From: CAYONP01 sp964405335
GTDB taxonomy: Bacteria > Armatimonadota > UBA10988
Length of the DNA: 64,000 nt
NCBI GenBank assembly: GCA_964405335.1
Contig: CAYONP010000002.1
Location: 56,723 to 120,722 of the forward strand
Direction of reading: 5' to 3'
Shown here piece after piece: positions 16,797-24,624 of this stretch. Position 1 is the stretch's first letter. Each line of letters starts with the position of its first letter. A program made the position numbers and the translations under genes. The notes below the pieces were generated by a model. The model saw nothing but the letters and a program-made list of their open reading frames with translations, ran no database searches and was not told the origin of the DNA.

Positions 16797-18881
16797 TCAG
16801 TCGATTGGGTCGCGCCAGATCGCCTCCGACCAGTCGGTCAGGCCGATGACCGGCAGCGCGAAGGCCGTGGCCGCCGCCTCGCGATCGGTGTCGAGTGCCT
16901 GGTAGACGTACCAGATCGGCTTGCGGCCGAGCGGCTGATCGGGATCGTCGGGAAAGCGCCGCAGGCCGAGCCGCAGCCCGCCCTCGTGCCGGTTGTCAAC
17001 CCAGTTGTGGTAGTCGAATGCGGCGATGCTCGGGCAGGCCTTGACCTTCGCCCAGGTGTAAGCCATGCCGGCGGCCTGGTCGCGCAGCGCGGTCTCGCTG
17101 TAGTCGGGTGAGTTCAGCCCCTGCTCGGTCAGGTGCACCGCCCGCGGCCGGCCGCGGTAGAAGGTCTCCGGCCGGCGCACCCAGGCGTCCAGCACTTCGA
17201 GGTTGCGGAAGGTGATCTTGGGCGTGTCGAAATCGAAGCTGACCTGCGTGTCTTCCCACACCCGCGGCTCAAACAGGTTCTGCGGGTAGGGGTGATAGGC
17301 CAGCGCCCAGTCGAAGTCGCCCTCGACCGCGACCATGCGCAGCAGCCACTCGAGCAGCGTCCGCGCCGGGTGGCTGCGTGGATCTTGGTGCTGGGTCCAG
17401 TGGTGCTCGAGCGAGAGGAATACCTTGGCATTCGGGTCGTATTGCCGGGCAATCAGCCAGCAGGTGCGCAGCGAGCGCTGGTAGAGGTCGAGGTAGAGCA
17501 GGTCGCTCTTCTCGCCGGCATTGGTCCAGACCCAGCCGGCATTCACCTCGTTGTGCAAGATCCAGTGGTGGATGCGCCCGTGCCCGGCCTCGGGGTCGCT
17601 GTACCGCCGGGCCAGGAAGTCGAGCCCGGCGGCATAGGCCTCGAGCCCCTCGCGGCTGGCCACGTCGGGCATGACGAAGATGCCCGCCGGGTCGGCGTCC
17701 GGGTGGGCGATGAGCCGGCTGTAGCTGCCCTCGGGCGCGCCGGCGCCGTGACCGATCAGGATGATCACCTTGACCAGGATGTCGCGCCGGGCCAGCTCGC
17801 TGAAGGTCGCGTCGAAGTCGGCCAGCATGCCGTCGTTGGCATACCAGGTCTGGCCGGCGTACTCGAACGGGCTCCAGCGTTCGCCCGGCGTGGTGCTAAC
17901 CAGGCCGTTGAGCACCAGGTTGACGGTCACCGAGGCGATGCCCAACTCGTCGAGATCCTGGAGCGGCCGGCCGAGCCCGAAGCCGCCCAGTCCCTTGCGC
18001 CCGCGCAGCACCTGCTCGGGCAGGTCCCACCGCGGCGTGACCCTCTCGGCGTAGCGCGCCGGCGAGAGCAGCGTGTAGCCGTCACCTTCCCGCCGGACCA
18101 CCGCCCAGCGCGAGAGCAGCCGGTCGCGGCCGTCGACAAAGCGCGGCACGACCAGCTCGAACTCGCCGTCGGCATTGAGCGGCGTGACCGAGGCGAAATC
18201 GTCGCGGTCGAGGTCGGCATAGACCGGCGCTTCGGCCAGGCGCAGGTCGTCGCCGGTGGCCCGGCCGCGGATGGTCACCTGCTCGCCATCGACGGCAACC
18301 TCGGCAACCCGACAGGGATAGTCGGCGGCGAGGTAGCGGCGGAGGTAGGCGTCGAGCGCGGCATCGCGGTCGATCCGCGCCTGCCGCGCCGCCTCCAGCC
18401 GCAGTTCGGCCTCGGTCGGCGGGCGCAGCCGCAGATTGCGCAGGCGGATGGTGCTGCCCGCGCGGCGGCCGAAGTCGAGCCGCAGACCCTCGATGCGGTA
18501 GTCGAGCCCCGCGAGCAGCTCGCGCAGGTCGAGCGCGTGGCTCGACCAGCCCTCGCTCCGCGCCAGCCCACGCCCGGTGGCCGAGTTGGCCTCGGCCAGC
18601 GGCGGGAAGGCGTAGACCTGGAACCCATCGGTGCCCGAGGCGCTGAAGAACTCGAACGCGAGCATGTAGGCGGCCGGATCGAGCGGGCCGTCGACCGGCG
18701 CGGTGAAGACGTACGGATCGCCGCCGGTGGTGCGGATCTCCCACCCGTCGTCGGTCTCGTTGTACTCGAGGTCGTGGCACTGGTCGGGTACCAGTCGCAG
18801 CGGCAGCGCGCCGGGTTCGGCGGCGGAGGTGGTCATCGCGGCAACTCCGGCGAGCAGCAAGGCCACGCGCGCCTGCGGCAT
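16797..18881 (-). CDS. Secreted DUF5722-like glycosidase-fold protein
   Basis: 694 residues. A signal peptide (MPQARVALLLAGVAAMTTSA) is followed by an all-beta carbohydrate-binding-like region (about 20-170) and a TIM-barrel region from about 290. Candidate catalytic acids are E in WILHNEVNAGWVW and E in HLTEQGLNSP, placed as in clan GH-A glycosidases, with LEHHWTQHQ and AYHPYP between them. I recognise the pattern as DUF5722-like, a family without a proven substrate as far as I know. ATG at 18881 overlaps the stop of the upstream epimerase by one base (TGATG), so the two are coupled. Probably cleaves an external polysaccharide. Confidence 0.75.
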   Translation of the reverse strand: MPQARVALLLAGVAAMTTSAAEPGALPLRLVPDQCHDLEYNETDDGWEIRTTGGDPYVFTAPVDGPLDPAAYMLAFEFFSASGTDGFQVYAFPPLAEANSATGRGLARSEGWSSHALDLRELLAGLDYRIEGLRLDFGRRAGSTIRLRNLRLRPPTEAELRLEAARQARIDRDAALDAYLRRYLAADYPCRVAEVAVDGEQVTIRGRATGDDLRLAEAPVYADLDRDDFASVTPLNADGEFELVVPRFVDGRDRLLSRWAVVRREGDGYTLLSPARYAERVTPRWDLPEQVLRGRKGLGGFGLGRPLQDLDELGIASVTVNLVLNGLVSTTPGERWSPFEYAGQTWYANDGMLADFDATFSELARRDILVKVIILIGHGAGAPEGSYSRLIAHPDADPAGIFVMPDVASREGLEAYAAGLDFLARRYSDPEAGHGRIHHWILHNEVNAGWVWTNAGEKSDLLYLDLYQRSLRTCWLIARQYDPNAKVFLSLEHHWTQHQDPRSHPARTLLEWLLRMVAVEGDFDWALAYHPYPQNLFEPRVWEDTQVSFDFDTPKITFRNLEVLDAWVRRPETFYRGRPRAVHLTEQGLNSPDYSETALRDQAAGMAYTWAKVKACPSIAAFDYHNWVDNRHEGGLRLGLRRFPDDPDQPLGRKPIWYVYQALDTDREAAATAFALPVIGLTDWSEAIWRDPID

Positions 18882-19651
18882 CACGCCCGGCCCATCGCCC
18901 GCAGCGCCTGCAGGCTGCGGCGCGGGATGTCGTAGCCCAGCCCGCCGGGGTGGCCCTCTTCGACCACGTACCACTCGACCGGGTGCAGCTCGTCACAGAG
19001 CGCGAAGATGGTCGGCCAGTCGGCGTCGCCCTCGCCGATCACCGCCTCGGGCCCGCCACCGTAGTCCTTCAGGTGCAGCGAGCGGGTGCGGCCGGGGAAG
19101 CGGCGCAGCGTGCCGATCGGATCGCCCCCGCCGCCGGCGCAGTTGCCGATGTCCATCTGCATGATCACCGCCTGGTCGCAGTGCGCGAAGAGAATGTCCC
19201 AGGCCGGCTCGCCGTCGACCAGCGCGAAGTCGGAACCGTGGGCGTGGTAGCCGCAGGCCATGCCCAGCGGGGCCAGCTTCTCGGCCGTCTCGTTGAGGAT
19301 GCCGGCCAACTCGAGGATCGTCGCGCGGGCCTCCATCCGCGGGCGGTCGATGGCGATGATCAGGAACCGGTTGCCCAGCGCCTGGTTCAGCTCGATGGTC
19401 CGCGCCAGGTTGTCGCCCAGCAGCGCGCCGGTGGCAAGGTGCATGCCGCAACAGGCCAGCCCGGCGTCGTCGAAGTGGCCCCGCAGCGCCGACGCGTCGT
19501 AGCCCATCCAGGCGACCGCGTCGCCGCCGTAGCCCCACGGCTCGGCGCCGACGTAGCCGATTTCGGCCACGCGCGCCAGGGTCGCCGGCAGGTCGGCCTG
19601 CACCTCGCCGCGCACACTGAAGAGCTGCAGGCCCACGGGGATGTTCGCCAT
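18881..19651 (-). CDS. Sugar phosphate isomerase/epimerase (xylose isomerase-like TIM barrel)
   Basis: 256 residues. The family interconverts sugars using a divalent metal. Visible motifs: VGLQLFSVRGEV at the start, CGYHAHGSDF (metal His), QMDIGNCAGGGGDP, SLHLKDYGGG and a C-terminal YVVEEGHPGG. These fit the inosose-dehydratase/epimerase-like group rather than XylA itself. ATG at 19651 has GGAG eight bases upstream. It is followed directly by the DUF5722-like glycosidase and is divergent from nagB (82-base gap), so the set looks like sugar or amino-sugar use. The substrate is unknown. Confidence 0.85.
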   Translation of the reverse strand: MANIPVGLQLFSVRGEVQADLPATLARVAEIGYVGAEPWGYGGDAVAWMGYDASALRGHFDDAGLACCGMHLATGALLGDNLARTIELNQALGNRFLIIAIDRPRMEARATILELAGILNETAEKLAPLGMACGYHAHGSDFALVDGEPAWDILFAHCDQAVIMQMDIGNCAGGGGDPIGTLRRFPGRTRSLHLKDYGGGPEAVIGEGDADWPTIFALCDELHPVEWYVVEEGHPGGLGYDIPRRSLQALRAMGRA

Positions 19652-19733
19652 CGTCTGCTCCGCGGCGCAGCCTTCGCCCGCGCCGGCCGGCCTCCTCCGC
19701 AGGAGCGGCGCCGGCGGCGGCCAACCGCCGGGC

Positions 19734-20519
19734 ATGGAAGTGGTCATCCAGCCCGACGCCGAGGCGGCCTGCCGGCTGACCGCCCGGCTGATCGCCGACG
19801 CGCTGCGGGGCAAGCCGACCCTCTGCCTCGGCCTGGCCACCGGCCGGACCATGGAGCGGGTCTACCAACTGCTGGCCGATGCCCACGCCGCCGGCGCGCT
19901 CGACTTCTCGCTGGCGGTGACCTTCAACCTCGACGAGTACGTCGGCCTGCGGCCGGATGACTCGAACAGCTACCGCGCCTACATGAACCGGCATCTGTTC
20001 GGCAAGGTCAACATCGACCTGCGGCGGACCCACCTGCTGCACGGCTGGGCTGACGATCTGGACGCCGAGTGCGCGCGCTACGAGGCGCTGATTGCCGACG
20101 AGGGCGGGCTCGACCTGCAACTGCTGGGCATCGGCCGGACCGGTCACATCGGTTTCAATGAGCCGCTCAGCGCGATGTTCTCACGCACCCGGCCAAAGGC
20201 GTTGACCGAAGCGACGCGGCACCAGAACGCCGAGCTGTTCGGCGGCCTCGACCAGGTGCCGACCCGCGCGCTGACGATGGGCGTGGGGACCATCCTCGAA
20301 GCCCGCCGCTGCCTGCTGCTGGCCGTCGGCGAGGAGAAGGCCGAGGTGATTGCCAAGGCGGTCGAGGGCCCGGTGACGTCGATGATCTCGGCGTCGGCGC
20401 TGCAGCTCCACCCAAGCTGCCGGGTGATCGTCGACGAGGCGGCGGGCAGCCGACTGCAGGCGCAGGAGTACTACCGCTTCATCTTCGCGCACGAGCCGGA
20501 GTGGGAGGGGTATCGGTAG
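19734..20519 (+). CDS. nagB: Glucosamine-6-phosphate deaminase
   Basis: 261 residues. Converts glucosamine-6-phosphate to fructose-6-phosphate and ammonia. TFNLDEYVGL carries the proton-transfer Asp. The active-site loop reads GIGRTGHIGFNEP: His and Glu are kept, but the Asp of the E. coli motif NDGHI is Thr. I recall RTGHIGFNEP from other bacterial NagB proteins, so this is probably a normal variant. The end has TMGVGTILEARR and a conserved ALQLHPSC. ATG at 19734 was chosen because the family begins there; the upstream in-frame sequence is Pro/Gly-rich and lies across the divergent promoter region. Confidence 0.9.
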   Translation: MEVVIQPDAEAACRLTARLIADALRGKPTLCLGLATGRTMERVYQLLADAHAAGALDFSLAVTFNLDEYVGLRPDDSNSYRAYMNRHLFGKVNIDLRRTHLLHGWADDLDAECARYEALIADEGGLDLQLLGIGRTGHIGFNEPLSAMFSRTRPKALTEATRHQNAELFGGLDQVPTRALTMGVGTILEARRCLLLAVGEEKAEVIAKAVEGPVTSMISASALQLHPSCRVIVDEAAGSRLQAQEYYRFIFAHEPEWEGYR

Positions 20520-20559
20520 CTCGCTCGGCGCACCACGCCGCACCGGTCCCGCTCACCTG

Positions 20560-21696
20560 CTACGGCACGGCAGCCGCCACCGGCCCGGCAACCACCCGCT
20601 CCTCCACCGGCTCATACAACGTCGTCCGCCGGCGCGGCTCGAACCCGGCGTCTTCGATCAGCCGCCGCATCTCGCTCAGCGTCATGCACTCGGTGTAGCT
20701 CGTCCCGGCGGCGCTGACGACGTTCTCCTCGAGCATCGTGCTGCCGAAATCGTCGACCCCGAAGTGGAGCGAGATCTGCGCGATCTTCGGGCCCTGGGTC
20801 ACCCAGCTCGCCTGGAAGTGGGCGAAGTTATCGAGCATCAGCCGCGCGACGGCGACGGTGCGCAGGTAGTCGAAGCCACTCGCCCGGGCATGGCCGAGCT
20901 GCTCGCCCAGCGGTGTGTCGTCGGGCTGGAAGCTCCAGGCGATGAAGGCGGTGAAGCCACCCGTCTCGTCCTGCAGCTCACGCAGGCGGAGCAGGTGCTG
21001 CAGCCGGTGCTCGGCCGTGTCGGTCGAGCCATACATCATCGTCGCCGACGAGCGCAGGCCCTGCCGGTGCGCCTCGCGCATGACCGCCAGCCACTCGCCC
21101 GTGGTCTCTTTCCAGGGGGCGATCTGCTCGCGCACCCGGTCGTCGAGGATCTCGGCCCCGGCGCCGGGAATGCTGCCCAGCCCGGCGGCGCGCAGGCGGG
21201 CGATCGTCTCGGCCACGGTCAGCTTGCTCAGCTTGGCGATGTAGAGGATCTCGGTCACGCTCAGTGCGTGTAGCCAGGCCGTCGGGAAACGCTCGCGGAT
21301 GCCGCGGAAGAGCCGCTCGTAGTAGTCGAGCTTGAGCTTCGGATTGAGCCCGCCCTGGAGCAGCAGCTCGACCTGTCCGTCACCGCCGACGGCGACCAGC
21401 TCCTCGATCTTGGCGTCGATGGCGGCCTCATCCAGCGTGTAGGCCTCACCGCTGCGGTCGGAGGGCAGGCGGTAGAAGGCGCAGAAGCTGCACTGGACCC
21501 AGCAGACGTTGGTGTAGTTGATGTTCCGGCCGACGACGTAGGTAACCACCGGCTCCGGGTTGTGCCGCCGGCGGGCCAGGTCGGCCAGCGCGCCGAGTTC
21601 GGGCAGGTTGGGGTGGGCAAAGAGCCGTCGGCCGTCGACCTCGGTCAGCCGTTCGCCGGCGACCACCTTGGCCTCGAGCTCACGGATGTCGCTCAC
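20560..21696 (-). CDS. mqnC: Cyclic dehypoxanthinyl futalosine synthase (radical SAM)
   Basis: 378 residues. Radical SAM enzyme of the futalosine route to menaquinone, closing the spiro ring of dehypoxanthinyl futalosine. The 4Fe-4S Cys cluster is in NVCWVQCSFCAFYR (CxxxCxxC, near residue 60), with GGLNPKLKLDYYE, SIPGAGAEIL, and the MqnC-specific FGSTMLEENVVSAAG. GTG at 21696 overlaps the stop of the lipoprotein gene as GTGA, with GGAGG upstream. MqnE lies two genes upstream, so this operon encodes both radical SAM steps. mqnA, mqnB and mqnD are not in the window. Confidence 0.95.
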   Translation of the reverse strand: MSDIRELEAKVVAGERLTEVDGRRLFAHPNLPELGALADLARRRHNPEPVVTYVVGRNINYTNVCWVQCSFCAFYRLPSDRSGEAYTLDEAAIDAKIEELVAVGGDGQVELLLQGGLNPKLKLDYYERLFRGIRERFPTAWLHALSVTEILYIAKLSKLTVAETIARLRAAGLGSIPGAGAEILDDRVREQIAPWKETTGEWLAVMREAHRQGLRSSATMMYGSTDTAEHRLQHLLRLRELQDETGGFTAFIAWSFQPDDTPLGEQLGHARASGFDYLRTVAVARLMLDNFAHFQASWVTQGPKIAQISLHFGVDDFGSTMLEENVVSAAGTSYTECMTLSEMRRLIEDAGFEPRRRTTLYEPVEERVVAGPVAAAVP

Positions 21697-22226
21697 TCGC
21701 CGCTCCCTCCATCGGTCACGATCGACCCCGCCGCCGCGTCGAACAGCGGCTCGGCCGCGGCGAAGGCGCCGGCCGGCGCGCTGCCCGTCAGGGTCAGCAG
21801 CCGCCGGCCGTCGAGCAGCACATACTGCTTCAGGCGCGTCGCGCCGCCGGCCAGTTCCGACTCGTAGATGCTCAGCCGATGCGGCCCGAACCGCCCGCGG
21901 CCCTGGTCGGTCCGCCGCAGGCCGGCGTTCCGCCACGATTCGGGCAGATGCTCGGTGGCCGCCAGCGCCGCGTCGGCGTCGTGCTCGCTCATCACCGCCG
22001 GCAGTGTGGTCTCGGTCAGCACCAGGCTGGCGGCGCCGTCGGGGCTCTGGTAACCGGCCGCCGCGTCGCTCGGCAGCAGGACCATCGTCGACCAGCCGGG
22101 CGGCGCGGCGAAGCTTGCCGGCGACCGTTCGACCGGCGCCGCCGCCTGGGCCGAGGCCTCGGCCCCGCGCCGGCAGCCGGCCAGGCCGACGAAGAGCAGC
22201 GGCGCGATGGCCCAGCGCCGGCTCAT
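21693..22226 (-). CDS. Lipoprotein between mqnE and mqnC
   Basis: 177 residues. Signal peptide ends in a lipobox (FVGLAGC, Cys at 18). After an Ala/Pro linker the domain (about 40-177) has PPGWSTMVLLPSDAAAGYQS, RLSIYESELAG and QYVLLDGRRLLTLTG, which resembles the DcrB/PsbP-like fold of small envelope lipoproteins. The function is unknown. It overlaps both neighbours by four bases (ATGA and GTGA), so it is made together with the two menaquinone enzymes. Confidence 0.72.
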   Translation of the reverse strand: MSRRWAIAPLLFVGLAGCRRGAEASAQAAAPVERSPASFAAPPGWSTMVLLPSDAAAGYQSPDGAASLVLTETTLPAVMSEHDADAALAATEHLPESWRNAGLRRTDQGRGRFGPHRLSIYESELAGGATRLKQYVLLDGRRLLTLTGSAPAGAFAAAEPLFDAAAGSIVTDGGSGE

Positions 22227-23332
22227 GCGGCGACCTGCTCGCGCACCGGGCGATACAGCGCGTCGCGCTCGACGGGCTCGCGGCCGGCCTCGCGAATCAG
22301 CGCCTGGAGCTGCTCGGAGGTCAGCACCTGCCGCCGGTCGGTGACCGGATCGCGGGTGATTTCATACTCCTGGATCGTCCCGTCGGTGTCGTCGGCGCCG
22401 TACCAGAGGGCCGTCTGCGTCACCTGGATGGTATTCATGATCCAGAAGCTCTTGATGTGCTCGACGTTGTCGAGCATCAGCCGCGCGACGGCGATCTCAC
22501 GCAGGTCCTGTAGCCCGGTCGGCGGCGGCAGGTGCGCGATGGCCGTCTGCTCGGGATGGAACGAGAGCGGGATGAAGCTCTGAATGCCGCCGGTCTCGTC
22601 CTGCAGTTCGCGCAGGCGCAGCAGGTGGTCGACCTTCTCGGGTGTCTGCTCGACATGCCCATAGAGCAGCGTTGCGTTCGACCGGATGCCCAGCCGGTGC
22701 GCGGTCCGGGCCACTTCGATCCAGCGCAGGCTGTCGCCCTTGGCCCAGAACAGCTCGGCGTGGACGCGTTCGGAGAAGACCTCGGCGCCGCCGCCGGGAA
22801 GCATGTCGAGCCCCGCCTCGCGCAGCTCGACCAGCGCCTCCTCGAGGCTCTTCCGGCCGGCCCGGGCAATCTGCTCGATCTCGATCATCGTGTAGGCCTT
22901 GAGGGTCACCTCGGGCCGCACGTCCTTGATCGCCCGGCAGAGGTCGAGGTAGTAGTCGTACGGCAGCTTCGGATTGACCCCGCCGACGACATGGATCTCG
23001 GTGATCGGGAGGTCGAGGTATGCGCGCACCTTGTCGGCGACCTGCTCGAGGCTCATCGTGTAGCCCCGTTCGGTGTCTCGTGGCGCGGCATAGAACGAGC
23101 AGAACAGGCAGCTCTTGTTGCAGATGTTGGTGTAGTTGATGTGTTGGTTGCGGACCCACCAGGTGAAGTTGCCGTTGTGCCGCTCGCGGACGAGGTTGGC
23201 CAGGGCGCCGACGGCGTGGATGGCCGGCGTCTGGTAGAGCCGGAGGCCGTCGTCGTAGCTCAGTCGCTCGCCGCGGGCGACCTTGTCGGCAAGGTCGCCG
23301 AGCCCCGCTTGTTCGATGCTCGCGGCGATCAT
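22223..23332 (-). CDS. mqnE: Aminodeoxyfutalosine synthase (radical SAM)
   Basis: 369 residues. Joins the adenosyl group of SAM to a chorismate-derived substrate, the first radical SAM step of the futalosine menaquinone route. Fe-S cysteines are in NICNKSCLFCSFYA (near residue 72-79), with HVVGGVNPKLPYDYYLDL, MLPGGGAEVFSERV and SFIPLSFHPEQT. The length and these motifs fit MqnE and not the CofH or MqnC groups. ATG at 23332 begins the operon, and a promoter match lies at 23353-23381. The stop overlaps the lipoprotein ATG. Confidence 0.95.
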   Translation of the reverse strand: MIAASIEQAGLGDLADKVARGERLSYDDGLRLYQTPAIHAVGALANLVRERHNGNFTWWVRNQHINYTNICNKSCLFCSFYAAPRDTERGYTMSLEQVADKVRAYLDLPITEIHVVGGVNPKLPYDYYLDLCRAIKDVRPEVTLKAYTMIEIEQIARAGRKSLEEALVELREAGLDMLPGGGAEVFSERVHAELFWAKGDSLRWIEVARTAHRLGIRSNATLLYGHVEQTPEKVDHLLRLRELQDETGGIQSFIPLSFHPEQTAIAHLPPPTGLQDLREIAVARLMLDNVEHIKSFWIMNTIQVTQTALWYGADDTDGTIQEYEITRDPVTDRRQVLTSEQLQALIREAGREPVERDALYRPVREQVAA

Positions 23333-23352
23333 GCCGGTCGGCTCCCGCCGGA

Positions 23353-23381
23353 ATCATGACGCCGAGGGCGGGATCTGTCCA
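23353..23381 (-). promoter_or_regulatory. Possible promoter for the mqn operon
   Basis: Read on the minus strand: TGGACA (23381-23376), 17-base spacer, CATGAT (23358-23353). It lies only about 20 bases before the mqnE ATG, so the leader would be very short. Weak match judged by eye. Confidence 0.35.
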
Positions 23382-23400
23382 GCGGGCGGGGCAGCGCGGG

Positions 23401-23453
23401 CAGAAACAGGGACGGACCCAATTCACTGAGAATTGGGTCCGTCCCTTTTTCTG
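23401..23453 (+). repeat. 53-bp REP-like palindrome, possible terminator
   Basis: A perfect 17-base stem (23408-23424 with 23430-23446, loop ACTGA) is bounded by CAGAAA and TTTCTG. On the plus strand five T residues follow the stem, so it could end transcription entering from the left, although no plus-strand gene ends there. A half copy occurs at 9155-9179, which points to a mobile REP-type element rather than a dedicated terminator. Confidence 0.8.
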
Positions 23454-23543
23454 TCGCGCAGGGCGCGACGTACCGGTGTCCAGTGCGTCGCGCGGAGGGA
23501 ACCGCCCCGCGGCCGGCGTATGTTGACGCGCCGGAGGCCCGTG

Positions 23544-24581
23544 ATGCGCCGTCTCTTTGCCCTGCTTGCCGCCCTCAGCGTCGCCGCCTGCGCACCGCCG
23601 CGGCCGCGCGAGGCGGCGCCGGCCGGCGCGCCGGGGGTGGTGCGGAGCAAGGTCACGGTCTACTCGCCGCACGGCCGCGAGATGCTCGAACCGTTCGAGC
23701 GGATGTTCGAGGCGGCGCATCCCGCGTACGACATGGAGTGGCTCGATATCGGCTCGCAGGAGTGCCTCGACCGGCTCCGGGCCGAGCGGGCCAATCCCGG
23801 CGCCGACGTTTGGTGGGGCGCGCCGCACACGATGTTCGAGCAGGCCGCCGAGGCCGGGCTGCTGGCGCCGTATGAGCCGGCCTGGTCGGACCAGATCGAC
23901 GCCGGCAAGCGCGACCCCGAGCATCGCTGGTATGGCCAGTATCTGACGCCGGGGGTGATCGTCTACAACACCGAGTTGGTCACCGCCGACGAGGCGCCGC
24001 GCGACTGGGACGAGCTGCTCGATCCGAAGTGGGCCGACCGGATCCTGATCCGCGACCCGCTCTCGAGCGGCACCATGCGGACCTTCATCCAGGCGATGAT
24101 CGCCCGCCAGGCCGACGAAGAGGCCGGCTGGGCCTGGCTGCTCAAGCTCGACGCGCAGACCAAGAGCTACCCGGCCAATCCGGCGCTGATGTGGGCCGCG
24201 CTGAGCCGCGGCGAGGGGTCGATCACCGTCTGGAACCTGCGCGATGTCGAGATCCAGAAGCGCGAGCATGGCTACCGGCTGGCCTATGTCATCCCCGCGT
24301 CGGGCTGCCCGGTGGTGACCGACGCGATTGCCCTGGTCGCCGGCGGGCCGAACCCCGACGGCGCGCGGGCGTTCTTCGACTATGCCACCGGCGAGGAGGC
24401 GACGCTCTGGGCGGCGCGCGAGCGGTACTGCATCCCGGCGCGGCACGACATCGACCCGGCCGCGCTGCCAGCCGACCTGCCGCGCGACATCCCGGAGCTC
24501 GACCTGCCCTGGGACCAGATGCGCGCCGAGGGCGACCGGCAGATGGAACACTGGGACCAGTGGATCAAGAACCAGGGTTGA
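23544..24581 (+). CDS. ABC transporter substrate-binding lipoprotein (iron/thiamine type)
   Basis: 345 residues. The signal peptide ends with a lipobox (LSVAAC, Cys at 15). The mature part is a type II periplasmic binding protein: VTVYSPHGREMLEPFERMF, ADVWWGAPHTMFEQA, TPGVIVYNTEL, DWDELLDPKWADRILIRDP and SGTMRTFIQAMI match the FbpA/ThiB group that binds ferric iron, thiamine or similar. ATG at 23544 follows CGGAGG. The permease starts 43 bases after the stop, so they form a unit. I cannot tell the ligand: the usual C-terminal iron-binding Tyr pair is not obvious. Confidence 0.88.
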   Translation: MRRLFALLAALSVAACAPPRPREAAPAGAPGVVRSKVTVYSPHGREMLEPFERMFEAAHPAYDMEWLDIGSQECLDRLRAERANPGADVWWGAPHTMFEQAAEAGLLAPYEPAWSDQIDAGKRDPEHRWYGQYLTPGVIVYNTELVTADEAPRDWDELLDPKWADRILIRDPLSSGTMRTFIQAMIARQADEEAGWAWLLKLDAQTKSYPANPALMWAALSRGEGSITVWNLRDVEIQKREHGYRLAYVIPASGCPVVTDAIALVAGGPNPDGARAFFDYATGEEATLWAARERYCIPARHDIDPAALPADLPRDIPELDLPWDQMRAEGDRQMEHWDQWIKNQG

Positions 24582-24624
24582 GCCGGCCGGCGGGCTCGCC
24601 TGCGCGACGCCGGAGGCACAACCG

